A stretch of 64,000 bases of DNA. Source: Comamonadaceae bacterium OS-4. Lineage in GTDB: Bacteria > Pseudomonadota > Gammaproteobacteria > Burkholderiales > Burkholderiaceae_C. Below are positions 15,849-25,353 of the stretch, in pieces. How positions within the stretch are numbered: position 1 is the first letter of the stretch; each line of letters opens with the position of its first letter. Position numbers and translations under genes: made by a program. The notes below the pieces were generated by a model, which was not told the origin of the DNA, did no database searches, and saw only the letters and a list, made by a program, of their open reading frames with translations. The stretch lies in NCBI GenBank assembly GCA_027924025.1, contig AP026970.1:3370501-3434500 (forward strand), written 5' to 3'.

Positions 15849-16925
15849 TCAGTGCGGGAAAGGCCACAAACGCAACTTCTGCTTGCCGATGGACCACAAC
15901 TTGGCTAAACCATGCGGCTCGACAATCAGAAACCAAACGATCAATCCACCGAACACCATGAGCTCGGTATGGGACACCACTGCTGTGGATATTTCAAAGC
16001 CGAAGACACCGGCCAGCGCAGGCAGGAATTGGCTCAAGAAGATGGGCAGCACCACAATGAACGCCGCACCAAAAAAACTGCCCATGATGGAGCCCATGCC
16101 GCCAATGATCACCATGAACAACAAACGGAAGGATTGATCCACCGAGAACGCAGCAGGCTCCCAGGCGCCCAAGTAGATAAAGCCCCACAGCGCTCCAGCT
16201 ACACCAACGATGAAGGAGCTGACCGCAAATGCGCTCAGCTTGGCGTACATGGGGCGGATGCCAATCACAGCTGCCGCCACATCCATGTCGCGGATGGCCA
16301 TCCACTCGCGGCCCACGGCGCCGCGCACCAAATTCTTGGCCAGCAGAGCGATCACCACCAACAGGCTCAGGCAAAACAGGTACTTGGCCAGCGGGGACTC
16401 CAAGGACAAACCAAAAACTTGCAGGTTAGACACCGACACGGAGCCTGAGGGTGAGTTGTTGGTGAACCACTGAATGCGCAAGAACATCCAATCGGCAAAG
16501 AACTGCGCTGCCAGTGTGGCCACCGCGAGGTACAACCCCTTGACGCGCAAACTGGGCAGGCCGAACACCATGCCGAACAGCATGGAGCTCACCCCGCCGA
16601 GCAAGAGCGCGACCAGCAGCGGCATGCCTTCAATGCGCACAAAGAAGTTATAGGCGGCATACGCTCCCACCGCCATAAAGGCGCCGGAGCCCAAGGAGAT
16701 CTGCCCGCAGAAGCCCACCAGAATATTCACCCCGACCGCAGCCAGTGAAAAAATCAGGAAGGGGATCAGGATGGCGCGAAACAAATAGTCGCTCGCCAGC
16801 ATGGGCACCAGGGCGAAGCCCACCAGCAGCATCGCCAAGATGGCCAAGCGATCTTGCAAGATCGGGAAAATCTGCTGATCTGCCCGGTAAGTGGTTTTGA
16901 ATTGGCCGTTTTCTCTGTAGAACAT
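15849..16925 (-). CDS. LIV-type ABC transporter permease (LivM-like)
   Basis: Inner-membrane permease with about nine hydrophobic segments. The family motifs GFCGQISLGSGAFMAVGAYA and GGMGSIMGSFFGAAF are present. A cytoplasmic N-terminus of about 30 residues (YRENGQFKTTYRADQ) precedes the first helix. The 358-residue length is normal. It lies between the LivH-like and binding-protein genes, all leftward with short gaps. Confidence 0.94.
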   Translation of the reverse strand: MFYRENGQFKTTYRADQQIFPILQDRLAILAMLLVGFALVPMLASDYLFRAILIPFLIFSLAAVGVNILVGFCGQISLGSGAFMAVGAYAAYNFFVRIEGMPLLVALLLGGVSSMLFGMVFGLPSLRVKGLYLAVATLAAQFFADWMFLRIQWFTNNSPSGSVSVSNLQVFGLSLESPLAKYLFCLSLLVVIALLAKNLVRGAVGREWMAIRDMDVAAAVIGIRPMYAKLSAFAVSSFIVGVAGALWGFIYLGAWEPAAFSVDQSFRLLFMVIIGGMGSIMGSFFGAAFIVVLPIFLSQFLPALAGVFGFEISTAVVSHTELMVFGGLIVWFLIVEPHGLAKLWSIGKQKLRLWPFPH

Positions 16926-16951
16926 GGTTGTCTCTTATCGTGGTAACGGGT

Positions 16952-17881
16952 TCAAACGCGGTCGATGATTTTTTCGCCGAAGAGGCCTTGCGGGCGAATC
17001 AGCAAGAAGCCCAGCGCCAACACATAGGCGAACCAGATTTCAATACCGCCCCCTACATAAGGGCCCAGATAGACCTCGGAGAGCTTCTCGCCCACACCGA
17101 TGATCAAACCGCCCACGATCGCACCGGGCACCGAGGTCAGCCCACCCAAAATCACCACCGGCAAAGCGCGCAAAGCCACGGTGGTCAGCGAAAACTGCAC
17201 ACCCAACTTGCTGCCCCAGATCATTCCGGCCACCAGGGCCACCACCCCGGCCACGCACCAAACGATGACCCAGATGCGGTTGAGCGGAATACCAATGGAT
17301 TGCGCAGCCTGGTGGTCATCCGCCACCGCGCGCAGAGCGCGTCCCGTTGCTGTTTTCTGGAAAAACACACTCAGCAAAGCGACCAAAGCTGCTGCGATGA
17401 TGGCGGCGTAAAAGTCTTCCTTGTTGATCAGGATGCCGCCTTCAAAGGTGCTCTCCAGAATCATCACCGGATCTTTGGGCATGCCGATATCGATCTTGTA
17501 GATGCTGCTACCGAAGATGGTTTGGCCCAAGCCTTCCATGAAGTAGGTGATACCCAAGGTCGCCATCAGCAACGTAGTGCCCTCTTGGTTCACCAAATGG
17601 CGCAGCACCAGGCGCTCGATGATCCAGGCCACGACAAACATCACGACTCCTGCACCAAGAAACGCAAGCACCGTCGCTGCAACAGGTGAGGTGATGCCGA
17701 AGTAGAGGGGGATCCACTCGGCGAAACGCGCCATCGCCAGAGCCGCGAACAGCACCATGGCCCCTTGGGCAAAGTTGAAGACGCCCGAGGCTTTGAAAAT
17801 CAGCACAAAGCCCAGCGCCACCAGCGAATAGAGCATGCCCGCCATCAGGCCGCCCAACAGAGTTTCTAAAAAGAATGCCAT
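16952..17881 (-). CDS. LIV-type ABC transporter permease (LivH-like)
   Basis: Inner-membrane permease of 309 residues with about eight hydrophobic segments. It starts with LLGGLMAGMLYSLVALGFVL, contains FNFAQGAMVLFAAL, and ends in LGFLLIRPQGLFGEKIIDRV, all typical of LivH proteins. AAGGA precedes the ATG. It pairs with the LivM-like permease 26 bases downstream and follows the LivG-like ATPase gene by 12 bases. Confidence 0.94.
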   Translation of the reverse strand: MAFFLETLLGGLMAGMLYSLVALGFVLIFKASGVFNFAQGAMVLFAALAMARFAEWIPLYFGITSPVAATVLAFLGAGVVMFVVAWIIERLVLRHLVNQEGTTLLMATLGITYFMEGLGQTIFGSSIYKIDIGMPKDPVMILESTFEGGILINKEDFYAAIIAAALVALLSVFFQKTATGRALRAVADDHQAAQSIGIPLNRIWVIVWCVAGVVALVAGMIWGSKLGVQFSLTTVALRALPVVILGGLTSVPGAIVGGLIIGVGEKLSEVYLGPYVGGGIEIWFAYVLALGFLLIRPQGLFGEKIIDRV

Positions 17882-17893
17882 CTTGGTAAGTCC

Positions 17894-18679
17894 TTAGTGC
17901 GAGGTGCCGAGGTAGGCACTGATCACATCTGGGTTGTTGCGCACTTCGTCGGGGGTGCCATCGCCGATTTTTTTGCCGTAATCGAGCACCACCACGCGGT
18001 CGCTGATGTCCATCACCACGCCCATGTCATGCTCAATCAACACCACCGTGGTGCCGAACTCGTCATTTACATCGAGCACAAAGCGGCACATGTCCTGCTT
18101 CTCTTCCACGTTCATGCCGGCCATGGGCTCGTCGAGTAACAGCACCTGCGGCTCCATCGCCAGCGCGCGGCCCAAGTCCACCCGCTTTTGCAGGCCGTAG
18201 GGCAGTTGGCCCACCGGGGTTTTGCGGTAGGCCTGGATTTCCAGGAAATCGATGATGCGCTCCACCGCCTCGCGGTGTTGGATTTCCTCGCGCTCGGCCG
18301 GGCCGATGCGCAGGGCCTGCATCAGGATGTTGCTTTTGATCTTGAGGTTGCGGCCGGACATGATGTTGTCCAGCACGCTCATGCCCTTGAACAAGGCCAG
18401 GTTCTGGAAGGTGCGGCCAATGCCCATGGTGGCCACTTGGTGGCTGTCCATGTGTTTGAACTGCTGACCGCGGAAGGTAATGGCACCTTCCTGGGGGGCA
18501 TACACGCCATTGATGCAGTTCAGCATCGAACTCTTGCCCGCGCCGTTGGGGCCGATGATGGCGCGGATCTCGTGTTCGCGCACATCGAAGCTGATGTCGG
18601 TCAGCGCCTTCACGCCCCCGAAACGCAGGGAGATGTTTTTGACGTCGAGGATGACGTCGCCAATTTTTTTATCGCTCAT
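17894..18679 (-). CDS. LIV-type ABC transporter ATP-binding protein (LivG-like)
   Basis: Second ATPase of the importer, 261 residues. Walker A is GPNGAGKSS, the signature region LPYGLQKRVDLGRALA and Walker B VLLLDEPMAGMN. The C-terminal extension (VRNNPDVISAYLG) is the BCA_ABC_TP_C tail of LivG proteins. Its ATG overlaps the stop of the upstream acyl-CoA synthetase gene (ATGA), so translation is coupled and the ligase and transporter form one operon. Confidence 0.95.
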   Translation of the reverse strand: MSDKKIGDVILDVKNISLRFGGVKALTDISFDVREHEIRAIIGPNGAGKSSMLNCINGVYAPQEGAITFRGQQFKHMDSHQVATMGIGRTFQNLALFKGMSVLDNIMSGRNLKIKSNILMQALRIGPAEREEIQHREAVERIIDFLEIQAYRKTPVGQLPYGLQKRVDLGRALAMEPQVLLLDEPMAGMNVEEKQDMCRFVLDVNDEFGTTVVLIEHDMGVVMDISDRVVVLDYGKKIGDGTPDEVRNNPDVISAYLGTSH

Positions 18680-20628
18680 GCTGCAGCCTTTACGGGGGCA
18701 AAGGTTTGGGTGTCTTCGATTCGCAGCGTGGCGCTGACGCTGCCGGTGCGGCCGTCTTCAAACTTCACTACGGTTTCAATGAATTGGGTGCTTTTGCCCT
18801 CGTACAGGGCATCCACCAGCACCTGGTATTTGTCGGCGATAAAGCCACGACGGACCTTGTTGGTGCGGGTGAGTTCGCCATCGTCGGCATCCAGCTCTTT
18901 GTGCAGCACCAGGAAGCGGCTGATCTGGCTGCCGGCCAAGAGGGCATCGGCACTCAGGTCGGCGTTAACCTTTTCTACGCACTCTTTGATCAGCTCATAC
19001 ACCTGAGACTTTTGCGCCAGATCGGTGTAGCCCGCATAAGGCAAGTTGCGGCGCTCAGCCCAGTTGCCCACCGCGTCAAAATCGATGTTGATCAACACAC
19101 ACACCCGGTCGCGGCCATCGCCGTAGGCCACCACCTCCTTGATGTGCTGGAAGAACTTGAGTTTGTTCTCCACGTATTTGGGCGCAAACATGGCGCCGTC
19201 AAATGCACCGCCTTTAATGCGCCCCACGTCTTTCACGCGGTCGATGATCTTCAGGTGGCCCTGCGCATCAATAAAGCCTGCATCGCTGGTGTGGTACCAG
19301 CCGTCGGCCGTCAACACCTCGGCCGTGGCAGCCGAGTTTTTGTAGTATTCCTTGAGCAGTCCGGGTGACTTGACCAGGATTTCTCCGTTGTCCGCCACCT
19401 TGATTTCCACCCCCGCGCAAGGCACACCCACGGTGTCTGCACGGGCCTGGTTGTCGGGCTGCAAGCAGACAAACACCGCGGTCTCGGTAGACCCGTAGAG
19501 CTGCTTAAGGTTGATGCCAATCGAGCGGTAAAAGGTAAACAGGTCGGGGCCGATCGCCTCGCCGGCGGTGTAGGCCACCCGCACGCGGCTGAGGCCCAAG
19601 GTGTTACGCAAGGGGCCGTAAACAAACACATTGCCCAGGGCATACAAGGCGCGGTCAACACCCGACACCTCCAGCCCATCCATTAATGCCGGGCCCACAC
19701 GCTTGGCCACGTTCATGAAGTAATGGAACATGTTGCGCTTGATGCTGCCCGCATCTTCCATGCGGATCATCACGCTGGTGAGCATGCCCTCAAACACCCG
19801 GGGTGGCGCGAAATAGTAAGTCGGCCCGATTTCCTTCAGGTCGATGGTGGCAGTGGCGCTGCTCTCCGGGCAATTCACCACATAGCCACAAGACAACCAC
19901 TGCGCGTAGCTAAAGATGTTCTGGCCAATCCAGGCGGGTGGCATGTAGGCCAGCACTTCTTCGGCGCTGGTGAGTTTGTCGAAATCAGCACCGGCGCGCG
20001 CCCGGTTGAGCAAAGAGTCGTGGGTATGCACCACCCCTTTGGGGTTGCCGGTGGTGCCCGAGGTGAAGAACATAGCAGCCACGTCGGTGTGCGTGATCTT
20101 GGCCACTTCATCGCGGAAGAAAGCTGGGTGAATCGCTGCAAAGGCTTTGCCTGCCGCCTGCAACTCGTCCATACCAGCCAGCCCGGGCTGGTCGTAGTTG
20201 CGCAGGCCGCGCGGATCGTCAAAGTAAATGTGCTGGAGCTGTGGGCACTGCTCGCGCACCTCCAGCAACTTGTCCACTTGCTCCTGGTCTTCAGCAAAGG
20301 CAAAGCGAACTTCGGCGTTATTGATCGGGAACACGCACTCGGGAGCGGCAGCGTCTTGGTAGAGCGGAATAGGCACAGCGCCCAGGCTTTGCACGGCCAG
20401 CATGGTGGCGTACAAGCGGGGGCGGTTGGCACCCACCACCACCATGTGGTCACCGCGCTGCAAGCCTGCCTGGTGCAGTCCGGCCGCCAGCTGCTCCACC
20501 ATCACGGCAAGGTCACCCCAGCTCAGTGATTGCCAGATGCCGTATTCCTTTTCGCGCATGGCAGCGGCCTGCGGACGCTGACTTGCGTGTTGCAGCAGCA
20601 GCTGCGGAAATATCGTGTGCGTACCCAT
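18676..20628 (-). CDS. AMP-forming long-chain acyl-CoA synthetase
   Basis: A 650-residue ligase making acyl-CoA from a free acid, ATP and CoA. Motifs: the phosphate loop FFTSGTTGNPKGV near residue 190, LYGSTETAVF, the ATP-site SDAGFIDAQG and the C-terminal-domain hinge IDRVKDVGRIKGG. There is no signal peptide. It opens the leftward LIV operon and overlaps livG. It may convert an imported fatty or aromatic acid into its CoA ester as it arrives (vectorial trapping). Long-chain specificity is inferred from overall resemblance to FadD15/Faa-type enzymes of about 600-650 residues. Confidence 0.9.
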   Translation of the reverse strand: MGTHTIFPQLLLQHASQRPQAAAMREKEYGIWQSLSWGDLAVMVEQLAAGLHQAGLQRGDHMVVVGANRPRLYATMLAVQSLGAVPIPLYQDAAAPECVFPINNAEVRFAFAEDQEQVDKLLEVREQCPQLQHIYFDDPRGLRNYDQPGLAGMDELQAAGKAFAAIHPAFFRDEVAKITHTDVAAMFFTSGTTGNPKGVVHTHDSLLNRARAGADFDKLTSAEEVLAYMPPAWIGQNIFSYAQWLSCGYVVNCPESSATATIDLKEIGPTYYFAPPRVFEGMLTSVMIRMEDAGSIKRNMFHYFMNVAKRVGPALMDGLEVSGVDRALYALGNVFVYGPLRNTLGLSRVRVAYTAGEAIGPDLFTFYRSIGINLKQLYGSTETAVFVCLQPDNQARADTVGVPCAGVEIKVADNGEILVKSPGLLKEYYKNSAATAEVLTADGWYHTSDAGFIDAQGHLKIIDRVKDVGRIKGGAFDGAMFAPKYVENKLKFFQHIKEVVAYGDGRDRVCVLINIDFDAVGNWAERRNLPYAGYTDLAQKSQVYELIKECVEKVNADLSADALLAGSQISRFLVLHKELDADDGELTRTNKVRRGFIADKYQVLVDALYEGKSTQFIETVVKFEDGRTGSVSATLRIEDTQTFAPVKAAA

Positions 20629-20712
20629 TGCGTGTCACCTCGTTATGGCCCGCGGTGTGCTCGATGCGGACTTTGATATGACCCGAATAGTAGGACTGCA
20701 TTTGACGCCAAG

Positions 20713-20730
20713 TTGTCGTTTGGACGACAA
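20713..20730. promoter_or_regulatory. palindromic operator between ligase/LIV operon and Crp/Fnr gene
   Basis: TTGTCGT-N4-ACGACAA, an 18-base dyad placed 85 bases before the synthetase start and 75 bases before the regulator start. Spacing and symmetry fit a Crp/Fnr-type dimer site, most simply that of the divergently encoded regulator. Binding is inferred. Confidence 0.6.
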
Positions 20731-20804
20731 TTCAAGCGAATCTCGGTAGGTGTTTTCCCTTCGCTGAATGGCAACTTACACGCCGGCACCATGAAGCTTT
20801 CACC

Positions 20805-21548
20805 ATGTCCACCCCACGCACCGCATCCGCCACTGACGCCACGCTGCACCAGCGCCGGCGCCCTCTCACACCCGCAGAGCTGGACGCAATTCCTTGGCTG
20901 AATTTGCTGGCCCCTGCCGACCGGGAGCGCGCAGTCGATGACCTGCGCATTGCCGAGGCCGAGCCCGGTGAATACATGTGCCGCATGGGGCGGCCGGTGA
21001 CCTACTGGTTTGGCGTGATCGACGGCCTGCTCAAGATGAGCAGCGACAACGCCGAGGGCCAGACCATGACCTTCACCGGCGTGCCGCCCGGCGGCTGGTT
21101 CGGTGAGGGCACCGCCCTCAAGCGCGAGACCTACCGTTACAACATCCAGGCATTGCGCAAGAGTCTGGTGGCGGGGCTGCATGTGGACACTTTTCATTGG
21201 CTGCTCGACCACTCGATTGCCTTCAACCGCTTTGTGATGAACCAGCTCAACGAGCGGCTGGGCCAGTTCATTGCCGCCCGCGAAATCGACCGCATGACCA
21301 ACCCCGACATCCGGGTTGCGCGCAGCCTGGCCTCGCTCTTCAACCCGGTGCTCTACCCGGGCGTGGGGGAGGTGCTGCGCATCACCCAGCAGGAGCTGGC
21401 GTACCTGGCCGGCCTCTCGCGCCAGCGGGTGAATGAAGCTCTCAACGCCCTGGAGGCACAAGCCGTCATCAGGGTCGAATACGGTGGCTTGCGCGTGCTG
21501 GATTTGCAAGCTCTTCGCTCCAAAGTGTTCACCCGCCCGTTGACTTAG
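20805..21548 (+). CDS. Crp/Fnr-family transcriptional regulator
   Basis: A 247-residue regulator with a cyclic-nucleotide-binding-like beta-roll (about 35-150; PGGWFGEGTALKRETYRYN) and a C-terminal winged helix (ITQQELAYLAGLSRQRVNEA). The recognition helix has the SRQRVNEAL pattern of Crp/Fnr proteins. There are no Fnr-type N-terminal cysteines, so it is not an oxygen-sensing Fnr. It is divergent from the acyl-CoA synthetase/LIV operon, with a palindrome between them, and is the likely regulator of that operon. The effector is unknown. Confidence 0.92.
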   Translation: MSTPRTASATDATLHQRRRPLTPAELDAIPWLNLLAPADRERAVDDLRIAEAEPGEYMCRMGRPVTYWFGVIDGLLKMSSDNAEGQTMTFTGVPPGGWFGEGTALKRETYRYNIQALRKSLVAGLHVDTFHWLLDHSIAFNRFVMNQLNERLGQFIAAREIDRMTNPDIRVARSLASLFNPVLYPGVGEVLRITQQELAYLAGLSRQRVNEALNALEAQAVIRVEYGGLRVLDLQALRSKVFTRPLT

Positions 21549-21589
21549 CGCACCTCCTCTAAGATGAGCCTCAACCACAGGGAATCACC

Positions 21590-23590
21590 ATGCTGACAAG
21601 CGAAGAGCTGGAAGCACGCAGGCAGCACTTTCGCCTGCTGGAGCGCATCAGTCTGCCGATCTGGGTGTTCGATATCGACCAAAGCCAGGTGCACTGGGCC
21701 AACGATGCCGCGCTCACCCTCTGGCGCGCGCAAAGTCAGTCTGAACTGTGCAGCCGCGACATGGGGGCAGACATGTCGGCCTCGGTAGCCAAGCGCCTCA
21801 AGCAATACCAGAGCGACTTTATGCAGCACGGCGCCAGCTTCAGCGAGCAGTGGACCATTTACCCCGCTGGCGTGCCGGTGTCCATGAATATGCAACTCAG
21901 CGGCATCCACATGACGGACGGGCGCATGGCCATGCTGTGCGAAAGCCGCATCATTGAACCCGACCGCCCCGAGGCGCTGCGCTCGGTGGAAGCCTTGCTG
22001 CACACCGATGTGATGATCACCCTCTATGACCGGGAAGGCGGAGTGCTGTACCGCAACCCCGCCGCCCGCGAATCGGTGCCCAACCTCAACATGCGCATGG
22101 CCGAGCGGTTTCAGGACATGGAAGCGTTGGAGCGCATGCTGGCCATGCTCGAGCTGAACGGTGAAGCCACACTGACCCTGCCCACCCTCACCACCCGCAA
22201 CCTGCGCTGGCACGAGGTGTCGGTGCGCCTGTGCCGTGATGCGGTCACCGGGCGCGATGCGGTGCTGATGAGCGAAGTGGATGTGACCGCCATCAAGCAC
22301 GCGCAAGACCACTCGCAGTACCTGGCGCGGCACGACTCCCTGACCGGCCTGCCCAACCGCAGCCATGTGATGCAGCGCTTTGCCGACACCTTGCGCGACA
22401 TGGGAGAAGGGGCCACCGAGGCTGCGCTGATCTACATCGACCTGGACCACTTCAAAGACATCAACGACACCCTAGGCCATGCCGCGGGCGACGCCCTGCT
22501 GGTACAAGTGGCCGAACGGCTGCGCACGATTACCCGCAGCAGCGACATGGTGGCCCGGCTGGGCGGGGATGAGTTCCTCATCCTGATGGTGGCGCACAAC
22601 ATCCGCGACGAGGTCGAGCGCGTGCGCCAGCGCCTGAGCAGCACCGTGGCGCAGCCCATTCAACTCCATGGCACCGAAGTCATCGTGACCCCCAGCGTGG
22701 GCGTGAGCTTTTACCCCGAACACGGCCAAGAGCTGGACACCCTGCTGCGCAATGCCGACCTGGCCATGTACAGCGCCAAAGAGAGCGGCCGCAACGCGCT
22801 CAACATCTTCGAGTCGCCCATGGCGCAGCGGGTGCAGCAGCGGCTGGAGCTCGAGACCGAGCTGCGCCACGCCCTGACCCGCGAAGAGTTTGAGCTGTAC
22901 TACCAGCCCCGCGTGGACGTTGCGACCGGCCTGGTGCGCGGCGCCGAAGCGCTAATCCGCTGGAACCACCCGCTGCGCGGCGTCGTGGGGCCGGACGCCT
23001 TCATTCCCACCTGCGAGAGCACCGGCATGATCAATGCCCTGGGCGACTGGGTGTTTGAGCAAGCTGCGCGGCAGCAAGTGCAGTGGGCCCGTGAAGGGCT
23101 GGACTTGAAGATTTCCATCAACCTCTCGCCCCGCCAGTTCCGCGACCCGGAGTTGCTGAATCGCTTGGCCCGCATCGTCACCGCCACTGCGGCGCAACCC
23201 GCGCGGCTGGAGCTGGAGCTCACCGAATCGATGTTGCTCGGCGTGGCACCCCACACCCACGAAACGCTGGACGATTTGCGGCGCATGGGCTTCTCCATCA
23301 GCGTGGACGACTTTGGCACCGGCTACTCGAACTTGGCCTATCTGAACCGGTTTCCGATCCAGGTGCTGAAGGTGGACAAAACCTTTGTGCAAGACATCGA
23401 GGCCAACCGCCCGGTGGCCGAGCTCATCGTTTCCATGTGCCGCTTGATGCAGCTCCACATCGTGGCTGAAGGGGTGGAAACTCCGGCCCAGCTGGCATGG
23501 GTGCAGGCCCAGGGCATTGAGCAATACCAGGGCTATCTGTTTGCCAAACCGCTGCCGGCTGCTGCTTTTGTGGACAGAGTGCGGGCCTAG
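21590..23590 (+). CDS. PAS-GGDEF-EAL cyclic-di-GMP enzyme
   Basis: A soluble 666-residue protein with two PAS-like regions (about 15-125 and 125-245), a GGDEF domain with intact RLGGDEF near residue 325 and an inhibitory-site RSSD five residues upstream, and an EAL domain beginning near residue 430 (EALIRWNHP near 453, DDFGTGYSNL, ELTESMLL). Both catalytic signatures look intact, so either synthesis or hydrolysis of c-di-GMP is possible. No transmembrane segment is present, so the PAS regions probably sense an internal signal. AGGGA precedes the ATG. It starts 41 bases after the Crp/Fnr gene and may share its transcript. Confidence 0.94.
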   Translation: MLTSEELEARRQHFRLLERISLPIWVFDIDQSQVHWANDAALTLWRAQSQSELCSRDMGADMSASVAKRLKQYQSDFMQHGASFSEQWTIYPAGVPVSMNMQLSGIHMTDGRMAMLCESRIIEPDRPEALRSVEALLHTDVMITLYDREGGVLYRNPAARESVPNLNMRMAERFQDMEALERMLAMLELNGEATLTLPTLTTRNLRWHEVSVRLCRDAVTGRDAVLMSEVDVTAIKHAQDHSQYLARHDSLTGLPNRSHVMQRFADTLRDMGEGATEAALIYIDLDHFKDINDTLGHAAGDALLVQVAERLRTITRSSDMVARLGGDEFLILMVAHNIRDEVERVRQRLSSTVAQPIQLHGTEVIVTPSVGVSFYPEHGQELDTLLRNADLAMYSAKESGRNALNIFESPMAQRVQQRLELETELRHALTREEFELYYQPRVDVATGLVRGAEALIRWNHPLRGVVGPDAFIPTCESTGMINALGDWVFEQAARQQVQWAREGLDLKISINLSPRQFRDPELLNRLARIVTATAAQPARLELELTESMLLGVAPHTHETLDDLRRMGFSISVDDFGTGYSNLAYLNRFPIQVLKVDKTFVQDIEANRPVAELIVSMCRLMQLHIVAEGVETPAQLAWVQAQGIEQYQGYLFAKPLPAAAFVDRVRA

Positions 23591-23628
23591 CGCATGCGCC
23601 AGCTCCCGGGAATGAGAAAATACAGGCC

Positions 23629-23877
23629 ATGACAAACACCACAGAACGCCCCACCCTGCCCGACCACCTCTCTGCTGACCCGCGCAGCCCGCACCATGTG
23701 GCTGCCGTGTTTCAGCACGACATCGGCATCCGCTTCAATGACAAAGAGCGCAACGACGTCGAGGAATACTGTGTCAGCGAAGGCTGGATCAAAGTGCCCG
23801 CCGGCAAAACCGTAGACCGCAAAGGCAAACCCCTGCTGATCAAGCTCAAGGGCAAGGTCGAGGCCTTCTATAACTAA
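23629..23877 (+). CDS. DUF3297 family protein
   Basis: An 82-residue protein with DHLSADPRSPHHVAAVFQHD, GIRFNDKERNDVEEYCVSEG and KPLLIKLKGKVEAFY, the complete DUF3297 family pattern. It is cytoplasmic and its function is unknown. It lies between the c-di-GMP gene and a degenerate protease gene, all rightward. Confidence 0.9.
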   Translation: MTNTTERPTLPDHLSADPRSPHHVAAVFQHDIGIRFNDKERNDVEEYCVSEGWIKVPAGKTVDRKGKPLLIKLKGKVEAFYN

Positions 23878-23896
23878 GCCCGCAGCCTGCCACCAT

Positions 23897-24220
23897 TTGA
23901 GCGCATCCGCACCCTCCGCACCGCGCCAGACCGGCCTGATTCCGCCCATTCTGTTCTGGTCTGCGGTGGGTAAAACCTTTGGGCGCCAAGCCCAGCTCAC
24001 AGGCGGCACTTCCACTTTTTTTCGCACCGCCAATGGCGACCGGCCCGGGCGCATTGTGGAGGGAATCCCCGTTCAAATCGGCCCGGTAGAGGTCAACCGG
24101 GTCCGGATCGGCATAGGCCTGTCGGTGGGCGACGACAATCAAGCCTTGCTCGGCCAATCCTTTTTGTCCAAGTTTGATGTCATTCTTGGAAAAGACCAGA
24201 TGGTCTTGAAACCTCGCTAA
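23897..24220 (+). pseudogene. retropepsin-like (clan AA) aspartic protease remnant
   Basis: The C-terminal half matches TIGR02281-type retropepsin-like proteins: TANGDRPGRIVEGIPVQIG, NRVRIGIGLSVGD, ALLGQSFLSKF and DQMVLKPR. The first half of the domain, including the catalytic Asp-Thr-Gly-Ala motif, is missing. Instead a short N-terminus with the start of a membrane segment (GLIPPILFWSAVG) joins directly to the middle of the fold, as if about 80 residues were deleted in frame. The only in-frame start is TTG without a ribosome site. I read this as a decayed gene; a catalytically dead product remains possible. Confidence 0.65.
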
Positions 24221-24246
24221 CACTGGCATCCGCTGCCGATTAGTAG

Positions 24247-24304
24247 CAAAATCTGCCTCTAGCGCTCATGGAATGTGCGCAAGCAGCTCCTAAAAACATA
24301 GCAA
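24247..24304 (+). repeat. dispersed ~55-base repeat copy upstream of the pseudouridine synthase gene
   Basis: Full-length copy: GCCTCTAGCGCTCATGGAAT, then GTGCGCAAGCAGCTCCTAAA and AACATAGCAA. It ends 7 bases before the downstream ATG, so it forms the leader of that gene. Confidence 0.88.
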
Positions 24305-24311
24305 ACGCACC

Positions 24312-25340
24312 ATGACCGAACCCACTTCGCCCCGCCCTGTTTTGCGCCGCGCGCCTCCACCGGCCGCCCATGAAGCAGCCCCCACCACGGGCGCACGACG
24401 CGCCCCACCTCCAGCGGCCAACCGACCTTCAGGCAACCGAGCCACTCCCCAGGGCCAGAGCAACACCGCAGCCCATGGCGCCGGCGGCACCGTGCGGCTG
24501 AACAAGCGCATGGCCGACCTCGGCATGGCGTCCCGCAGGGAAGCGGACGACTGGATCGGCAAGGGCTGGGTCAAGGTCAACGGCAAGGTGGCCGAGATGG
24601 GCATGCAGGTGCTGCCCGATGTGCGCATCGAGATCGACAAGCAGGCCCAAGGCCAGCAGGCCAACCAGGTCACCATCCTGCTGAACAAGCCGCTGGGCAT
24701 TGTGAGCGGCCAAGCCGAAGACGGGCACGAGCCCGCCATCAAGCTGATCCAGCCCCAAAACCGCTGGCGCGATGACAACGCGCGCTTCTTCTTCCACGGC
24801 AGCCAGCTCAAGAGCCTGGTGCCCGCCGGCCGGCTGGACATTGACTCCACTGGTTTGCTGGTGCTCACCCAGGATGGTCGCGTGGCCCGCCAGCTGATCG
24901 GCGAAGACTCGGTCATGGAGAAGGAGTATTTGGTGCGCGTGGCCTACACCGGGGTTGCCAACCCCAGCGCCGCGAATTCGCCCGCTGCCACCTACCCTGG
25001 CTTGCCCGGCCGCGGCCAGCCTCAGCAGCTGATCCGCCTGGACGATGACGACCCGATCACCAGCGACGTTCAAAGCGTGTTCCCGCCCGAGAAGCTGCAA
25101 CTGCTGCGCCACGGCCTGAGCCTGGACGACCAGCGCCTCAAGCCCGCCAAAGTGGAGTGGCAGAACCCCGAGCAGCTGCGCTTTGTGCTGACCGAGGGCA
25201 AAAAACGCCAGATCCGCCGCATGTGCGAGCTGGTCGGCCTGAAGGTGGTGGGCTTGAAGCGGGTGCGCGTCGGCAAGGTCATGCTGGGCAATCTGCCAGT
25301 GGGCCAGTGGCGCTACCTGCAGCCGCACGAAAAGTTTTAA
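24312..25340 (+). CDS. RluB/RluF-family rRNA pseudouridine synthase
   Basis: Isomerises specific uridines of 23S rRNA. A Pro/Ala/Arg-rich N-terminal extension (1-58) precedes an S4 RNA-binding domain ([20 protein letters not shown], then [11 protein letters not shown]). The catalytic domain has the active-site Asp in [18 protein letters not shown], then MEKEYLVRV and the C-terminal [17 protein letters not shown]. This is the RsuA/RluB/E/F clade; RluB and RluF cannot be separated by eye. A stretch around residues 215-235 ([20 protein letters not shown]) looks like a low-complexity insertion in the catalytic domain. No Shine-Dalgarno is seen, since a repeat occupies the leader. Confidence 0.9.
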   Translation: MTEPTSPRPVLRRAPPPAAHEAAPTTGARRAPPPAANRPSGNRATPQGQSNTAAHGAGGTVRLNKRMADLGMASRREADDWIGKGWVKVNGKVAEMGMQVLPDVRIEIDKQAQGQQANQVTILLNKPLGIVSGQAEDGHEPAIKLIQPQNRWRDDNARFFFHGSQLKSLVPAGRLDIDSTGLLVLTQDGRVARQLIGEDSVMEKEYLVRVAYTGVANPSAANSPAATYPGLPGRGQPQQLIRLDDDDPITSDVQSVFPPEKLQLLRHGLSLDDQRLKPAKVEWQNPEQLRFVLTEGKKRQIRRMCELVGLKVVGLKRVRVGKVMLGNLPVGQWRYLQPHEKF

Positions 25341-25353
25341 ATGTAAGGCGCTT

